The notes beneath the pieces were generated by a model. That model saw only the letters and a program-made list of their open reading frames with translations, was not told the origin of the DNA and did not search any database. A DNA stretch of 35,961 bases, taken from contig NZ_LZMB01000103.1 in NCBI RefSeq assembly GCF_001673555.1, positions 1-35,961 on the forward strand, read 5' to 3'. Positions 15,619-23,973 of the stretch are shown piece after piece. This DNA is from Mycobacterium sp. 1165178.9 (GTDB lineage Bacteria > Actinomycetota > Actinomycetes > Mycobacteriales > Mycobacteriaceae). Positions within the stretch are counted from its first letter, which is position 1. The number at the start of each line of letters is the position of its first letter. A program made the translations under genes and the position numbers.

Positions 15619-16491
15619 TCAGCCCGTTTCCTCGGCGGGTTCCGGCTGGGGCGCTTCGCCGAAGCGCGCCAGTACCAGAGTCCCGCACACCGCGACGGCG
15701 AACCCCGCGATCACCAGCCAGCCGAGCCCCTCGCGCGCGGTGTCGCCCAGCCATACCACCCCGACGAACGCGGGTGCCAGCGTTTCACCCACCACCATTC
15801 CGGCGACGGCCGTGGTCACCGATCCGCGATGCAACGCGGAGGTGAGCAAGAGGAACCCCGCGGCGCCCCCTGCGGCGGCCGCGTACAGGGCGGGATTGGT
15901 GTAGAAGGCGCGTTTGGTGGGATCGATCGCCTCGATCAGGCGCACGGCCACCTCGACCACCCCGAATCCGGTTCCGGCGCCCAACCCCAGTGCGAGCGCA
16001 CGTGCGCGGTCGGGCAGACGACCCGCGGCCGCGCCGGCGATGAACATCGCGGCCACCACGCCCAGCAGTGCCCAGCCGAGTCCGGCCGGGGCGTGCCGAA
16101 AGTGGCCTGGCCCGGCGGCGAGGGCGAGGACGACCAGGCTGACGCAGACGACGCCGACGGCCGTCCATTCAGCCGACGACAAGCGCGCCGACAACACCCA
16201 TGCGGCGACGACGCCGGTGACGGCGATCGAGGCGGCCAGCGCCGCCGCGACCACATAGATTGGGACCAGGCGCAGCGCGGCGACCTGCAGCGCAAACCCG
16301 ACGACATCGAGCCCGACCCCGACCAGGTAGCGCCACTGCCGGACGGCCCGCAGCAGCAACACGGCGTCGACGCCCGAGCCGCTGCCCGCCTCCACGGATC
16401 GCGTGCCCGCGGCTTGCAGCACGGTCGCCGTCCCGTAACAAAGCGAGCAGCCCAGCGCGAGGAGGAAGCCGATCAGCATATTCACCGACAT
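15619..16491 (-). CDS. DMT/EamA-type multi-pass membrane transporter
   Basis: A roughly 290-residue, very hydrophobic protein with about nine or ten membrane segments in two repeats, as in the drug/metabolite transporter superfamily. The first segment is MLIGFLLALGCSLCYGTATVLQ. The later repeat holds GFLLLTSALHRGSVTTAVAG, then LGWLVIAGFAVAVCGTLVLA and a charged tail. It sits in the cytoplasmic membrane; the substrate is unknown. The gene converges with the ligase (21-bp gap). I choose ATG 16491 because it starts directly before the first membrane helix; the frame continues upstream to 16545 with a Cys/Arg-rich, unlikely extension. No clear ribosome binding site supports either start. A 10-bp palindrome 52-61 bases upstream may be an operator. 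Confidence 0.85.
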   Translation of the reverse strand: MSVNMLIGFLLALGCSLCYGTATVLQAAGTRSVEAGSGSGVDAVLLLRAVRQWRYLVGVGLDVVGFALQVAALRLVPIYVVAAALAASIAVTGVVAAWVLSARLSSAEWTAVGVVCVSLVVLALAAGPGHFRHAPAGLGWALLGVVAAMFIAGAAAGRLPDRARALALGLGAGTGFGVVEVAVRLIEAIDPTKRAFYTNPALYAAAAGGAAGFLLLTSALHRGSVTTAVAGMVVGETLAPAFVGVVWLGDTAREGLGWLVIAGFAVAVCGTLVLARFGEAPQPEPAEETG

Positions 16492-16542
16492 TAGGCGTGG
16501 CGTCGGCCGGGCGCTGCAACGCACGACACCGAAACACGTGAA

Positions 16543-16552
16543 CAAACGTTTG
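16543..16552. promoter_or_regulatory. Palindrome CAAACGTTTG upstream of the DMT permease
   Basis: CAAACGTTTG is a perfect 10-bp palindrome, preceded by AA, about 52 bases upstream of the permease start. AT-rich palindromes of the AACAAACGTTT kind are common operators of actinobacterial TetR regulators. The regulator is not evident locally, so this is a candidate only. Confidence 0.35.
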
Positions 16553-16633
16553 GGTGAGCCCTGTCCTGGGCACCTCAGGGGTACCCATCGTCACAGCCAA
16601 AATCGAGCGCGCGACAGCCAGTGAACGGCTGAT

Positions 16634-16650
16634 ACGTGCTGTCTGCACGT
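16634..16650. promoter_or_regulatory. Inverted repeat upstream of the reductase/desaturase operon
   Basis: ACGTGC-TGTCT-GCACGT has perfect 6-bp arms with a 5-bp spacer, about 80-97 bases before the reductase start and between two divergent genes. It could bind a regulator acting on either side, or form a small hairpin if transcribed. Confidence 0.4.
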
Positions 16651-16705
16651 TACGCATATGTCTAATCATGTGCGACAACAACTTTCGAAATAATGTTTAG
16701 AGTCG

Positions 16706-16730
16706 GTGTACAACTGTGTACTCTGGCGGT
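16706..16730 (+). promoter_or_regulatory. Likely promoter -10 for a leaderless reductase mRNA, with GTGTAC direct repeats
   Basis: TACTCT at 16719-16724 fits the mycobacterial -10 pattern TAnnnT. The expected transcription start, about seven bases downstream, falls on the A of the reductase ATG at 16731, so the mRNA may be leaderless; no ribosome binding site is visible. GTGTAC occurs at 16706-16711 and again at 16716-16721, ten bases (about one helical turn) apart, overlapping the -10. A protein bound there would block the promoter. Confidence 0.4.
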
Positions 16731-17828
16731 ATGGCTGAACGTGGCGCCGAACCCCGCGTCCCCAGGGGACGCCGGTTGTTCCTGCGAGCGATCCGGCGTC
16801 TGTTCAGCCCGCTGCAGCCGGACGACTACCTCGAGATGATCAACCCGCTGTGGACCACGAAAGAATTGCGCGGGAAGGTCGAAGGCATCGAGGCGCAGGG
16901 CTCGGAAGCGGCCAGCGTTCTGATTCGCCCGGGATACGAGTGGCCCGGCCACAAGCCTGGTCAGTACGTACGCCTCGGCGTGGTGATCGACGGTGTGTAC
17001 CACTGGCGCGCGTACTCGCTTACCTCGGACCCCAGGCCCGAAGACGGCCTGATCAGCGTCACACCAAAGCGGGTCGACGGCGGTGTCGTATCGCCGTATC
17101 TCGTACACAAGATTCAGCCGGGCGATCTGGTGCGGCTGGGCGAGATCGAAGGCGTTTTCACGCTGCCTGACCCAGTGCCGGCCAAGATGCTGTTCATCAG
17201 CGCCGGAAGCGGCATCACGCCGATCATCAGCATGCTGCGCGACCTCGACCATCGCGACGAATTGCGGGACGCGCTGGTCATTCATTCCGCGAGGACCCGC
17301 GAGCAGGCCATGTTCCTGCCCGCCTTGGAAGAGCTCGAGGAACGCCACGAGGGAATGAGGCTGGATCTGCGCCTCACCTCCGAGCAGGGACGACTGACAC
17401 CCGACGACCTCGATGACGTGTGCCCGGACTGGCGTGAGCGAGAGGCGTTCTGCTCGGGCCCCGGGGAGATGCTCGACGCTCTGATCGAGCACTGGGAAGC
17501 GAACGGGGATTGCGAACGCCTGCACTTCGAGCGGTTCCAGCCCAAGATCGGCGGCGACGCCAACGCCGGCGAGGGCGGCACCGTCTGTTTCCTCGACAGC
17601 GATAAAGAAGTCGAATGCGACGGCGGCACATCGATTCTCGAGGCGGGCGAAAAGGCCGGCCTCAACCTTGCCTTCGGCTGTCGCATTGGAATTTGCCATA
17701 CCTGTGTGGGGACGCTGAAGTCGGGCAAGATGCGCGACCTGCGCTCAGGTGACGTGATCGAACCCACGGGTCAGGACGTGCGGATCTGCATCAACACCGC
17801 CGAGGGCGACGTCGAACTCGAACTTTGA
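16731..17828 (+). CDS. Ferredoxin-type oxidoreductase, Rv3230c-like electron donor to the desaturase
   Basis: A 365-residue flavin reductase fused to a C-terminal plant-type [2Fe-2S] domain. The FAD-binding RAYSLTS is at 93-99 and the NAD(P)H site SAGSGITP at 157-164. The cluster cysteines are Cys317, Cys322, Cys325 and Cys353 (C-x4-C-x2-C...C). It passes electrons from NADPH to a membrane desaturase. In M. tuberculosis Rv3230c is the partner of the stearoyl-CoA desaturase DesA3, and here a DesA3-type gene follows after 16 bp, so the role is well supported by context. The start is ATG 16731; an in-frame GTG at 16716 overlaps the proposed -10. The stretch before it contains several short symmetric elements. 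Confidence 0.93.
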   Translation: MAERGAEPRVPRGRRLFLRAIRRLFSPLQPDDYLEMINPLWTTKELRGKVEGIEAQGSEAASVLIRPGYEWPGHKPGQYVRLGVVIDGVYHWRAYSLTSDPRPEDGLISVTPKRVDGGVVSPYLVHKIQPGDLVRLGEIEGVFTLPDPVPAKMLFISAGSGITPIISMLRDLDHRDELRDALVIHSARTREQAMFLPALEELEERHEGMRLDLRLTSEQGRLTPDDLDDVCPDWREREAFCSGPGEMLDALIEHWEANGDCERLHFERFQPKIGGDANAGEGGTVCFLDSDKEVECDGGTSILEAGEKAGLNLAFGCRIGICHTCVGTLKSGKMRDLRSGDVIEPTGQDVRICINTAEGDVELEL

Positions 17829-17844
17829 TCGAAAGGAGCGGCTC

Positions 17845-19251
17845 GTGACAACTGCCGTGAAGAGGGCCGGGGAGAGCCCGCTGTCCCGACTTGGGGAACA
17901 GGAACTCGAAAAACTCGCGAAGGAATTCGACGCGATCCACGACGACGTGTTCGCCGACCTCGGCGACCGCGACCGCCGCTACATCAAGAACGTCATCTCG
18001 GCGCAGCGCCAGATAGTCGTGGCAGGCCGGGTGCTGTTGCTGGCGTCGCGCTCGAAGACCGCATGGCTGCTGGGCACCGCCTGTCTCTCCATGGCCAAGA
18101 TCTTGGAGAACATGGAGATCGGCCACAATGTGATGCACGGTCAATGGGATTGGATGAACGACCCCGACATCCACTCCTCGGTCTGGGACTGGGACACCGC
18201 GTCGACCGCCGAATCGTGGAAGCACTCCCACAACTACATCCATCACACCTTCACAAACATCCTCGGCAAGGACAAGGATCTCGGCTACGAGATCATGCGG
18301 ATCGATCCCAACCAGAAATGGGCCCCGCGCTTCCTGTTCCAGCCGATCTACAACCTGCTGCTCACCCTGCTGTTCGAATGGGGCGTGGCCGTGCACGACA
18401 TGGACATCGACGCCATCCGTAAGCGGGAGAAGCCCTGGTCGGAAGTGCGCAAGGACCTGAAGGGCATCGGGGTGAAGGCTCGCGCGCAGGTTGTCAAGGA
18501 CTACCTCGGCTGGCCCCTGATCAGCGCCGGCGCGTTCGCGCTTGTCCAGCTGGCGTCGCGCGGCCGGCTCGAACAGCCGGCGGAGTCGCGCGTCGCCAGG
18601 AGGCTGCGCAGGGTGTCCAAGGGCGGTCGCGTCGGTGCCGCGGCCAACTTCCTCGACAAAGTCGCGCCCGGCGTCGAAAGTACCTACCTGCGCACCCTGG
18701 CCGCTGACGCCCTGGCCAATATCATCCGCAACATATGGGCACACGCGATCATCTTCTGCGGCCACTTTCCCGACCAGACCTACACGTTCACGCAGGAAGA
18801 AACCGAGAACGAGACGCGCGGCGGTTGGTATGTACGCCAATTGCTCGGCGCCGCGAACATCGACGGCGGCCCGCTGTTCCACCTCATCAGTGGCAATCTC
18901 GGTTACCAGGTCGAGCATCACCTCTACCCGGACATGCCGAGCAGTAGATACTCGGAGATCGCTCCGCAAGTCAAGGACATCTGCGAGCGCTACGAGCTGC
19001 CGTACAACTCCGGCCGTTTTTCGAAGCAGTGGGGGACGGTGCACCGCAGCATCTTCCGCCTGGCCTTCCCGGGCGGAAAGCCCCGGCCGAAGCCCGGCCC
19101 CTACCAGGGCAACGTCCATCGGCCCGATCCCGACCGGCCCAGCGAGGGCACCCGTTCCCGCGACCGCGTCCCGGCCGAACATCCGTCCGCGGGTCCCGAA
19201 CACGACTCCACCGGCGTCGAAGTGGAGCCGCCGCCGCGGGGCAAGGACTGA
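17845..19251 (+). CDS. Membrane fatty-acid (acyl-CoA) desaturase, DesA3-like
   Basis: A 468-residue membrane-bound di-iron desaturase. The histidine boxes are complete: H94-x3-H98 (GHNVMH), H129-x3-H133-H134 (HNYIHH), and Q355-V-E-H358-H359 (QVEHH), plus His307 in CGHFPD. ENMEIGHNVMHGQWDWMNDP is the typical DesA3 segment. It probably introduces a cis double bond into a fatty acyl-CoA with electrons from the reductase encoded just upstream. Compared with the roughly 427-residue DesA3 (Rv3229c, from memory) it has an extra basic stretch at about 235-275 and a long Pro/charged C-terminal tail after about residue 415. The GTG start is supported by AAAGGAG. Mycobacteria often carry several desA3 paralogues, so true orthology is not claimed. 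Confidence 0.92.
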   Translation: MTTAVKRAGESPLSRLGEQELEKLAKEFDAIHDDVFADLGDRDRRYIKNVISAQRQIVVAGRVLLLASRSKTAWLLGTACLSMAKILENMEIGHNVMHGQWDWMNDPDIHSSVWDWDTASTAESWKHSHNYIHHTFTNILGKDKDLGYEIMRIDPNQKWAPRFLFQPIYNLLLTLLFEWGVAVHDMDIDAIRKREKPWSEVRKDLKGIGVKARAQVVKDYLGWPLISAGAFALVQLASRGRLEQPAESRVARRLRRVSKGGRVGAAANFLDKVAPGVESTYLRTLAADALANIIRNIWAHAIIFCGHFPDQTYTFTQEETENETRGGWYVRQLLGAANIDGGPLFHLISGNLGYQVEHHLYPDMPSSRYSEIAPQVKDICERYELPYNSGRFSKQWGTVHRSIFRLAFPGGKPRPKPGPYQGNVHRPDPDRPSEGTRSRDRVPAEHPSAGPEHDSTGVEVEPPPRGKD

Positions 19252-19311
19252 CGCTCGGCGCAGATTATCGAATCTGAACTCTTTTCGGCGCGCCGTCGTG
19301 GAAGATCAGCG

Positions 19312-20628
19312 ATGGTGCACCGTGTCCGCAGATCCGAAGTTGAAGACACCGAGCCGGCGAGTGATTCCGACGGTCACGGGTTTCCCGCCCGGTTGTGGCG
19401 AAGCCCGCTGCGGGGACCATGGCTGACGTCGGTATTCGGCTCGGTGCTGTTGGTGACGCTGCCGATCGTCATCCTCACCGGCCTGCTGTCCTACGTCGCC
19501 TACGGGCCGCGGTTGGGCCAGGCCATCCCCGCCGATGTCGGCTGGCTCAAACTGCCGGCCTTCGAATGGCCCACCACTCCGTCGTGGCTGTACCGGCTGA
19601 CCCAGGGGCTTCATGTCGGGCTTGGACTCGTCGTCATCCCGGTGGTGTTGGCCAAGCTGTGGTCGGTGATCCCCCGGCTCTTCGTGTTCCCGCCCGTACG
19701 CTCGATTGCCCAACTGCTGGAACGGGTTTCGCTGCTGATGCTGGTCGGCGGGATTTTATTCGAGATCGTGACAGGCGTGCTCAACATCCAGTACGACTAC
19801 ATCTTCGGGTTCAGCTTCTACACCGCGCACTACTTCGGCGCGTGGGTGTTCATCACCGGCTTCGTCATGCACGTCGCGATCAAGAGCAGGCGCATGTGGA
19901 GCGGCCTGCGCTCGCTGTCTTTGCGGGACGTGCTGCGCACGGGGCGCGCCGATACCGAAGCCGAGCCGTGGCGGCGTGACGGTCTTGTGGCCGCCGAACC
20001 CGGTCCGGCCACGATGAGCCGCCGCGGCGCCTTGGCGCTGGTGGGCGGCGGCGCCTTTTTCCTGGCGATCCTCACCGCAGGTCAGACACTGGGCGGGTAC
20101 GCGCGACCCGCCGCCCTGCTGCTGCCGCGCGGGCGCCAACCCGGCGGCGGACCCGAGGACTTCCAGGTCAACCGGACCGCGGTTGCCGCCGGTATTGCCG
20201 CGCGGGACACTCTGGACCGCTGGCGGCTCACCCTGAACGGCGGCCCCCACCCGGTGACGCTGGACCGCGCGGCCCTGCTGGCGATGCCGCAGCACACGGC
20301 CGTCCTGCCGATCGCCTGCGTCGAAGGCTGGTCTACCACCCAAACGTGGACTGGCGTGCGACTGGCCGACCTCGCCCGGCTGGCCGGTGTGCCGCTACCG
20401 GCATCCGCGCGGGTGTCGTCGCTGGAACGCTCCGGCGCCTTCGCCGGCGCGACGCTGCAACGCAACCAGGTGCTGCACCCGGACGCACTGCTGGCGCTGC
20501 GCGTGAACGGCAACGATCTGTCCCCGGACCACGGCTTCCCCGCGCGGATCATCGTGCCGGCGCTACCCGGCGTGCACAACACCAAATGGGTTGCCTCGAT
20601 TGCGTTTCGGGCGGCCGCCAATGCATAG
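19312..20628 (+). CDS. Cytochrome b561-like membrane domain fused to a sulfite-oxidase-type molybdopterin domain
   Basis: A 438-residue two-part protein. Residues about 40-190 form four membrane helices with histidines suited to bind b-type heme (His101, His173, His187 among candidates). An internal SRRGALALVGGG segment at 236-247 leads into a fifth helix and resembles a Tat-type signal. The rest is a molybdopterin domain of the sulfite oxidase/MsrP fold with the molybdenum-ligand Cys336 (PIACVEGWS) and later DHGFPARIIVP. The layout resembles a fused MsrQ-MsrP pair: a membrane heme subunit giving electrons to an extracytoplasmic molybdenum reductase, for example for oxidised methionine. The substrate is inferred only. 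The start at 19312 lacks a strong ribosome site. The gene follows the desaturase by 60 bp and overlaps the next gene by 8 bp. Confidence 0.87.
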   Translation: MVHRVRRSEVEDTEPASDSDGHGFPARLWRSPLRGPWLTSVFGSVLLVTLPIVILTGLLSYVAYGPRLGQAIPADVGWLKLPAFEWPTTPSWLYRLTQGLHVGLGLVVIPVVLAKLWSVIPRLFVFPPVRSIAQLLERVSLLMLVGGILFEIVTGVLNIQYDYIFGFSFYTAHYFGAWVFITGFVMHVAIKSRRMWSGLRSLSLRDVLRTGRADTEAEPWRRDGLVAAEPGPATMSRRGALALVGGGAFFLAILTAGQTLGGYARPAALLLPRGRQPGGGPEDFQVNRTAVAAGIAARDTLDRWRLTLNGGPHPVTLDRAALLAMPQHTAVLPIACVEGWSTTQTWTGVRLADLARLAGVPLPASARVSSLERSGAFAGATLQRNQVLHPDALLALRVNGNDLSPDHGFPARIIVPALPGVHNTKWVASIAFRAAANA

Positions 20629-21127
20629 CGGCTTCGCGCGGCTCTACGGGTCCCACCCCCTGCACCTGCTGACGATGATCGCCGGATTCGCACTGCTGGG
20701 TTACGTCCTCACCGTGTTCAAACCGGTCACGCTGTGGAATCCGCACGTCTGGTGGCAGTCGATCGTCGTGTGGTTCGCCGCGGCCATCGTCGCCCACGAC
20801 CTGGTCTTGTTCCCCGTCTACGCCTGCGTCGACCGGCTGCTGTCGCGCGGCCGCAGCCGGCCGTCTCCGGCGCGCGCCGAAGCACCGGTGCTCAACTACC
20901 TCCGGGTGCCCGCGCTGGGAGCGGGGCTGACGCTGCTGGTCTTCCTGCCCGGCATCGTCAAACAGGGCGCAACCACCTACCGGGCCGCAACCGGCCAGAC
21001 CCAGGACCCGTTTCTCGGCCGGTGGCTGCTGTTGACGGCCGCGATGTTCGCGGTCAGCGCCGGAATCTATGCGCTGAGGCTAACAATCCGACGGGCGCGG
21101 CCGCACCTGTCTTCAGGCCGGGGATGA
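20621..21127 (+). CDS. Small four-helix membrane protein, unknown function
   Basis: A 168-residue protein with four predicted membrane segments: LHLLTMIAGFALLGYVLTVF, then a tryptophan-rich WWQSIVVWFAAAIVAHDLVL, VPALGAGLTLLVFLPGIV and WLLLTAAMFAVSAGIYAL. Short basic loops lie between them. The ATG at 20621 overlaps the end of the molybdopterin fusion gene by 8 bp, so the two are probably cotranslated and the protein may assist that enzyme in the membrane. A start ten codons upstream is possible but lies deeper within the preceding gene. I do not recognise the family. Confidence 0.8.
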   Translation: MHSGFARLYGSHPLHLLTMIAGFALLGYVLTVFKPVTLWNPHVWWQSIVVWFAAAIVAHDLVLFPVYACVDRLLSRGRSRPSPARAEAPVLNYLRVPALGAGLTLLVFLPGIVKQGATTYRAATGQTQDPFLGRWLLLTAAMFAVSAGIYALRLTIRRARPHLSSGRG

Positions 21128-21201
21128 AGAGGCAACCGCAAAGCTCTTGCGTCGCTACCGATCCCAAATTCCGGGCGAGGTGGCCTCGCTGATCTTTCGA
21201 A

Positions 21202-21207
21202 TATGCT
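21202..21207 (+). promoter_or_regulatory. Possible -10 element upstream of the secreted Cys-rich protein
   Basis: TATGCT within an AT-richer patch (TCTTTCGAATATGCTTAGAG) fits TAnnnT and would start transcription near 21214, giving a short leader before ATG 21232 or 21274. No convincing -35 is seen. Confidence 0.3.
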
Positions 21208-21273
21208 TAGAGTTTGCTCGTAGCTCGCCGCATGACCGGCGCGTCCACGGCCGGGCAAGTACCGTTGTGCCTT

Positions 21274-21588
21274 ATGGGGACCCCGAAGGTCGCGGCCCGT
21301 GCCGCGCTGTGCGGCTGCGTGGCCGCGTTTGTCTTGGCGGCCGGTCTCGCGCCCGCCGCGCCGGCAGCCATCGCCAATTCGTCGGTCGCGCCACCGGCTG
21401 CGGGTGGTGCCGTGTCCGTGCAACCGGTCGGGGGAGGAGGAGGAGGCTGCATCATCGGCCTCAATTGCGGATGCACTCGTAATTGCCATAAGGCGCGCCC
21501 GCGCCGCCCGAGCGTCGATAATCCGCACGCCGTGCCCGCCCCGCCGAGTCCCCAGCCCCGACCGGCAGGCGACTTTCCTATCATTTAG
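21274..21588 (+). CDS. Small secreted Gly/Cys/Pro-rich protein, unknown function
   Basis: A 104-residue protein with a Sec-type signal peptide (basic KVAAR, a hydrophobic core through AAFVLAAGLAPAAPA, cleavage probably after an Ala near 30). A short mature region follows: a run of six glycines, a Cys cluster CIIGLNCGCTRNCH, then a basic and proline-rich tail (KARPRRP ... PAPPSPQPRP). Four closely spaced cysteines suggest disulfides or metal binding outside the cytoplasm. Third-position GC is high and the reading frame looks genuine. ATG 21232 would add 14 residues ahead of the signal peptide; neither start has a clear ribosome binding site. It sits alone between two gene clusters, ending two bases before the next ATG (21591). 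I do not recognise a family. Confidence 0.65.
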   Translation: MGTPKVAARAALCGCVAAFVLAAGLAPAAPAAIANSSVAPPAAGGAVSVQPVGGGGGGCIIGLNCGCTRNCHKARPRRPSVDNPHAVPAPPSPQPRPAGDFPII

Positions 21589-21590
21589 CG

Positions 21591-23213
21591 ATGAGCGCCG
21601 GTGGCCTGGAAACCGTGGGCTCGCCGGCATTCACCGACGAGGACTCGGCCCGGTTTCGCGCGGCGGGCTGGTGGCACGACTCGACGCTCTCGGATGCGGT
21701 GCGTCGCAACGCTCAACGGACACCGGATCGCATCGCCTATCTGGATTACGGCAGACCGGCGTTCACCTGGCGTGAATTTGACCGTGCGGCAACGCGATTA
21801 GCCGAAGAATTGGCCGGGGTTGGCGTCGCCCGGGGTGATCGGGTGGCGGTATGGCACGGCGACTCCGCCGCCATTCACGTGCTGTTCGTGGCGATCGAAC
21901 GATGCGGGGCGGTGGTTGTCGGCATCGGCGCACGCGCCGGCACCCGCGAGGCGTCCGCAATCCTGCGCGACGCTCAACCGAAAATCCTGATCAGCGATCC
22001 GGCCCGCTGCGGGGCCGCCACGGAGGTTACCGACGAACTGCGGGTGCCGGGGATCGTGTTGAGCCACGACGGCGAGACGATCCGCCTCGATGTCGACGCC
22101 GAGCCCAAGCCGTTGGCGGCCGGCCGCGAACTCGGCCCGGACGACGTGTTCCTGATCAATTCGACGTCCGGCACCACGGGGCTGCCCAAGTGCGTCGTGC
22201 ACACCCAGAACCGTTGGCACTACTTCCACCAGAAGGCCGTCGTCAACGGGCAGCTGACCAGCGACGAGGTATTCCTGCCGGTCATCCCCACCCCGTTCGG
22301 GTTCGGGCTGTGGACCAGCCACACCACCCCGATCTACCTCGGCGCCACCGCGGTGATTCTGGACCGGTTCACCACCGAAGCCACCTTCGACGCGATAGCC
22401 CGACACAAGGTCACCGTATTGTGTTGCGTCAGCACACAATTGATCATGCTGATGGCGGATCCGGCCAGTCGCGGCTACGACCTCAGTTCGCTGCGCGTCG
22501 TCTACACGGGCGGGGAGGCCTTGCCGTATCGACCCGCGGCCGAGTTCGAAGAACTCACCGGCGCGAAAATCCTGCAGTTCTATGGCTCCAACGAGACCGG
22601 GTTGCTCAGCGCGACCACCGTCGAAGACTCGCGCGAGCGGCGGCTGCGCACCGGCGGACGTCTCGTCCCCGAAATGAACGTCCGGCTGTTCGACGGCGAC
22701 CGCGACGTGACCGCGACAGGACGCGGCCAGCCCGCGTGCCGGGGTCCGGCGACCAGCCTCGGTTACCTCGGCGGCACCGACCACGACAAGCTGTTCACCC
22801 GCGATGGATGGATGCGCATGGGCGACATCTGTGAAATCGACGACGACGGCTATCTGCGTGTCACCGGGCGCACGTCCGATTTCATCGTGCGCGGTGGCAA
22901 GAACATCAGCGCGAGCCAGGTCGAAGACGCTGTCATGACGCACCCGGACATCGCGATAGCGGCGGCGGTCGCCATGCCCGACCCGGTGTTCGGCGAAAAG
23001 GTCTGCCTCTACGCCGAACTCGCCGACTCTGCCACCCTCGACCTGCCCGGGCTCGTCGAACACCTGCTGGCGCTGGGGGTTTCCAAGGAACTGCTGCCCG
23101 AGCGGCTCATCGTTCTCGACGAGCTGCCCCGGTCATCCGGTGGGAAGGTAGCCAAAGGCCGGCTGCGCGAGGATATTGGAGCCAGAACGGAGGCTGGTCA
23201 TGAACGCTCCTAA
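21591..23213 (+). CDS. Acyl-CoA/aryl-CoA ligase (AMP-binding)
   Basis: A 540-residue ANL-superfamily ligase. Its P-loop STSGTTGLPK is at 191-200, followed by FYGSNETG, GWMRMGDICEIDDDGYLRVTGR with the hinge aspartate, and a C-terminal RSSGGKVAKGRLRED with the catalytic lysine. It makes an acyl-CoA from a carboxylic acid. The central PTPFGFGLWTSHT segment resembles ligases of aromatic or cyclic acids rather than long-chain ones, but this is a weak hint. It opens a four-gene plus-strand cluster with an aldolase, an amidohydrolase and a methyltransferase, and its end overlaps the aldolase start by 14 bp. Confidence 0.9.
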   Translation: MSAGGLETVGSPAFTDEDSARFRAAGWWHDSTLSDAVRRNAQRTPDRIAYLDYGRPAFTWREFDRAATRLAEELAGVGVARGDRVAVWHGDSAAIHVLFVAIERCGAVVVGIGARAGTREASAILRDAQPKILISDPARCGAATEVTDELRVPGIVLSHDGETIRLDVDAEPKPLAAGRELGPDDVFLINSTSGTTGLPKCVVHTQNRWHYFHQKAVVNGQLTSDEVFLPVIPTPFGFGLWTSHTTPIYLGATAVILDRFTTEATFDAIARHKVTVLCCVSTQLIMLMADPASRGYDLSSLRVVYTGGEALPYRPAAEFEELTGAKILQFYGSNETGLLSATTVEDSRERRLRTGGRLVPEMNVRLFDGDRDVTATGRGQPACRGPATSLGYLGGTDHDKLFTRDGWMRMGDICEIDDDGYLRVTGRTSDFIVRGGKNISASQVEDAVMTHPDIAIAAAVAMPDPVFGEKVCLYAELADSATLDLPGLVEHLLALGVSKELLPERLIVLDELPRSSGGKVAKGRLREDIGARTEAGHERS

Positions 23214-23973
23214 TGCACGTCGCGGCGGGTTGGAAGTCTGGGCGCCGTCGGTGGTTCCTCCCATCGGCGCAGACCTGTCCAGCGAGCAGTCACTGGCCAT
23301 CGCCTTTCGTCACCTGGCCGGCATCGGTTTCGCCGAGAACATGGCCGGACACATCACCTGGCAGCCCGACGGCCAGACGAACATGTTCGTCAACCCCTGG
23401 GGCCTGTGGTGGCAGGAGATCACCGCCTCCGATATCTGTGTGGTAGACGGTGGCGCGCGCGTGGTCAGCGGGCGCTGGGACGTCACCCCGGCCATCCACA
23501 TCCACACCGAACTGCACCGGGTACGCGACGACGCCCGCGTGGTGATCCACAACCACCCGTACTACGTCTGCGTCCTGGCCGCGCTGGGCCGACTGCCCGA
23601 GCTGGTGCACCAGACCGGTTCGCTCTTCCTCGACGACCTGCGCCTGGTGGACACGTACGACGGCGAGATCGACAGCCCCGCACGCGCCGCGGAACTCGCC
23701 GCCCGGATAGGCGGCGCAAACCTGACCATCTTGGCCAACCACGGCGTCATCGCGACCGGCCGCAACCTGCCTGAAGCCGTCTACCGCGCGGCGTCCATCG
23801 AGCGCGTCTGCAAGCTGGCCTACGACGTCCTGCTCACCGGTAGGGATCCGGTGACCATGAACTGGTCGGACATGGCCGGCATGCAACGGTCGCTGATCGA
23901 ACGCGCCGCCGACGTGTACTGGGCCGGGGCGGCGCGCATGACCATCAAGGCCGACGCCGACGTGCTCAAGTGA
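23200..23973 (+). CDS. Class II aldolase/adducin-family protein
   Basis: A 257-residue protein of the class II aldolase family, whose members are zinc-dependent aldolases, epimerases or decarboxylases on sugar phosphates and hydroxy-acids. Metal-ligand candidates are visible: HIHTELH at 100-106, HNHP at 117-120 and NHGVIATG at 180-187. GFAENMAGHITW (43-54) matches the conserved substrate loop. The ATG at 23200 has GGAGG eight bases upstream and overlaps the end of the ligase gene. The context of ligase and amidohydrolase suggests cleavage or decarboxylation in a degradation path rather than sugar metabolism, but the substrate is unknown. Confidence 0.88.
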   Translation: MNAPNARRGGLEVWAPSVVPPIGADLSSEQSLAIAFRHLAGIGFAENMAGHITWQPDGQTNMFVNPWGLWWQEITASDICVVDGGARVVSGRWDVTPAIHIHTELHRVRDDARVVIHNHPYYVCVLAALGRLPELVHQTGSLFLDDLRLVDTYDGEIDSPARAAELAARIGGANLTILANHGVIATGRNLPEAVYRAASIERVCKLAYDVLLTGRDPVTMNWSDMAGMQRSLIERAADVYWAGAARMTIKADADVLK

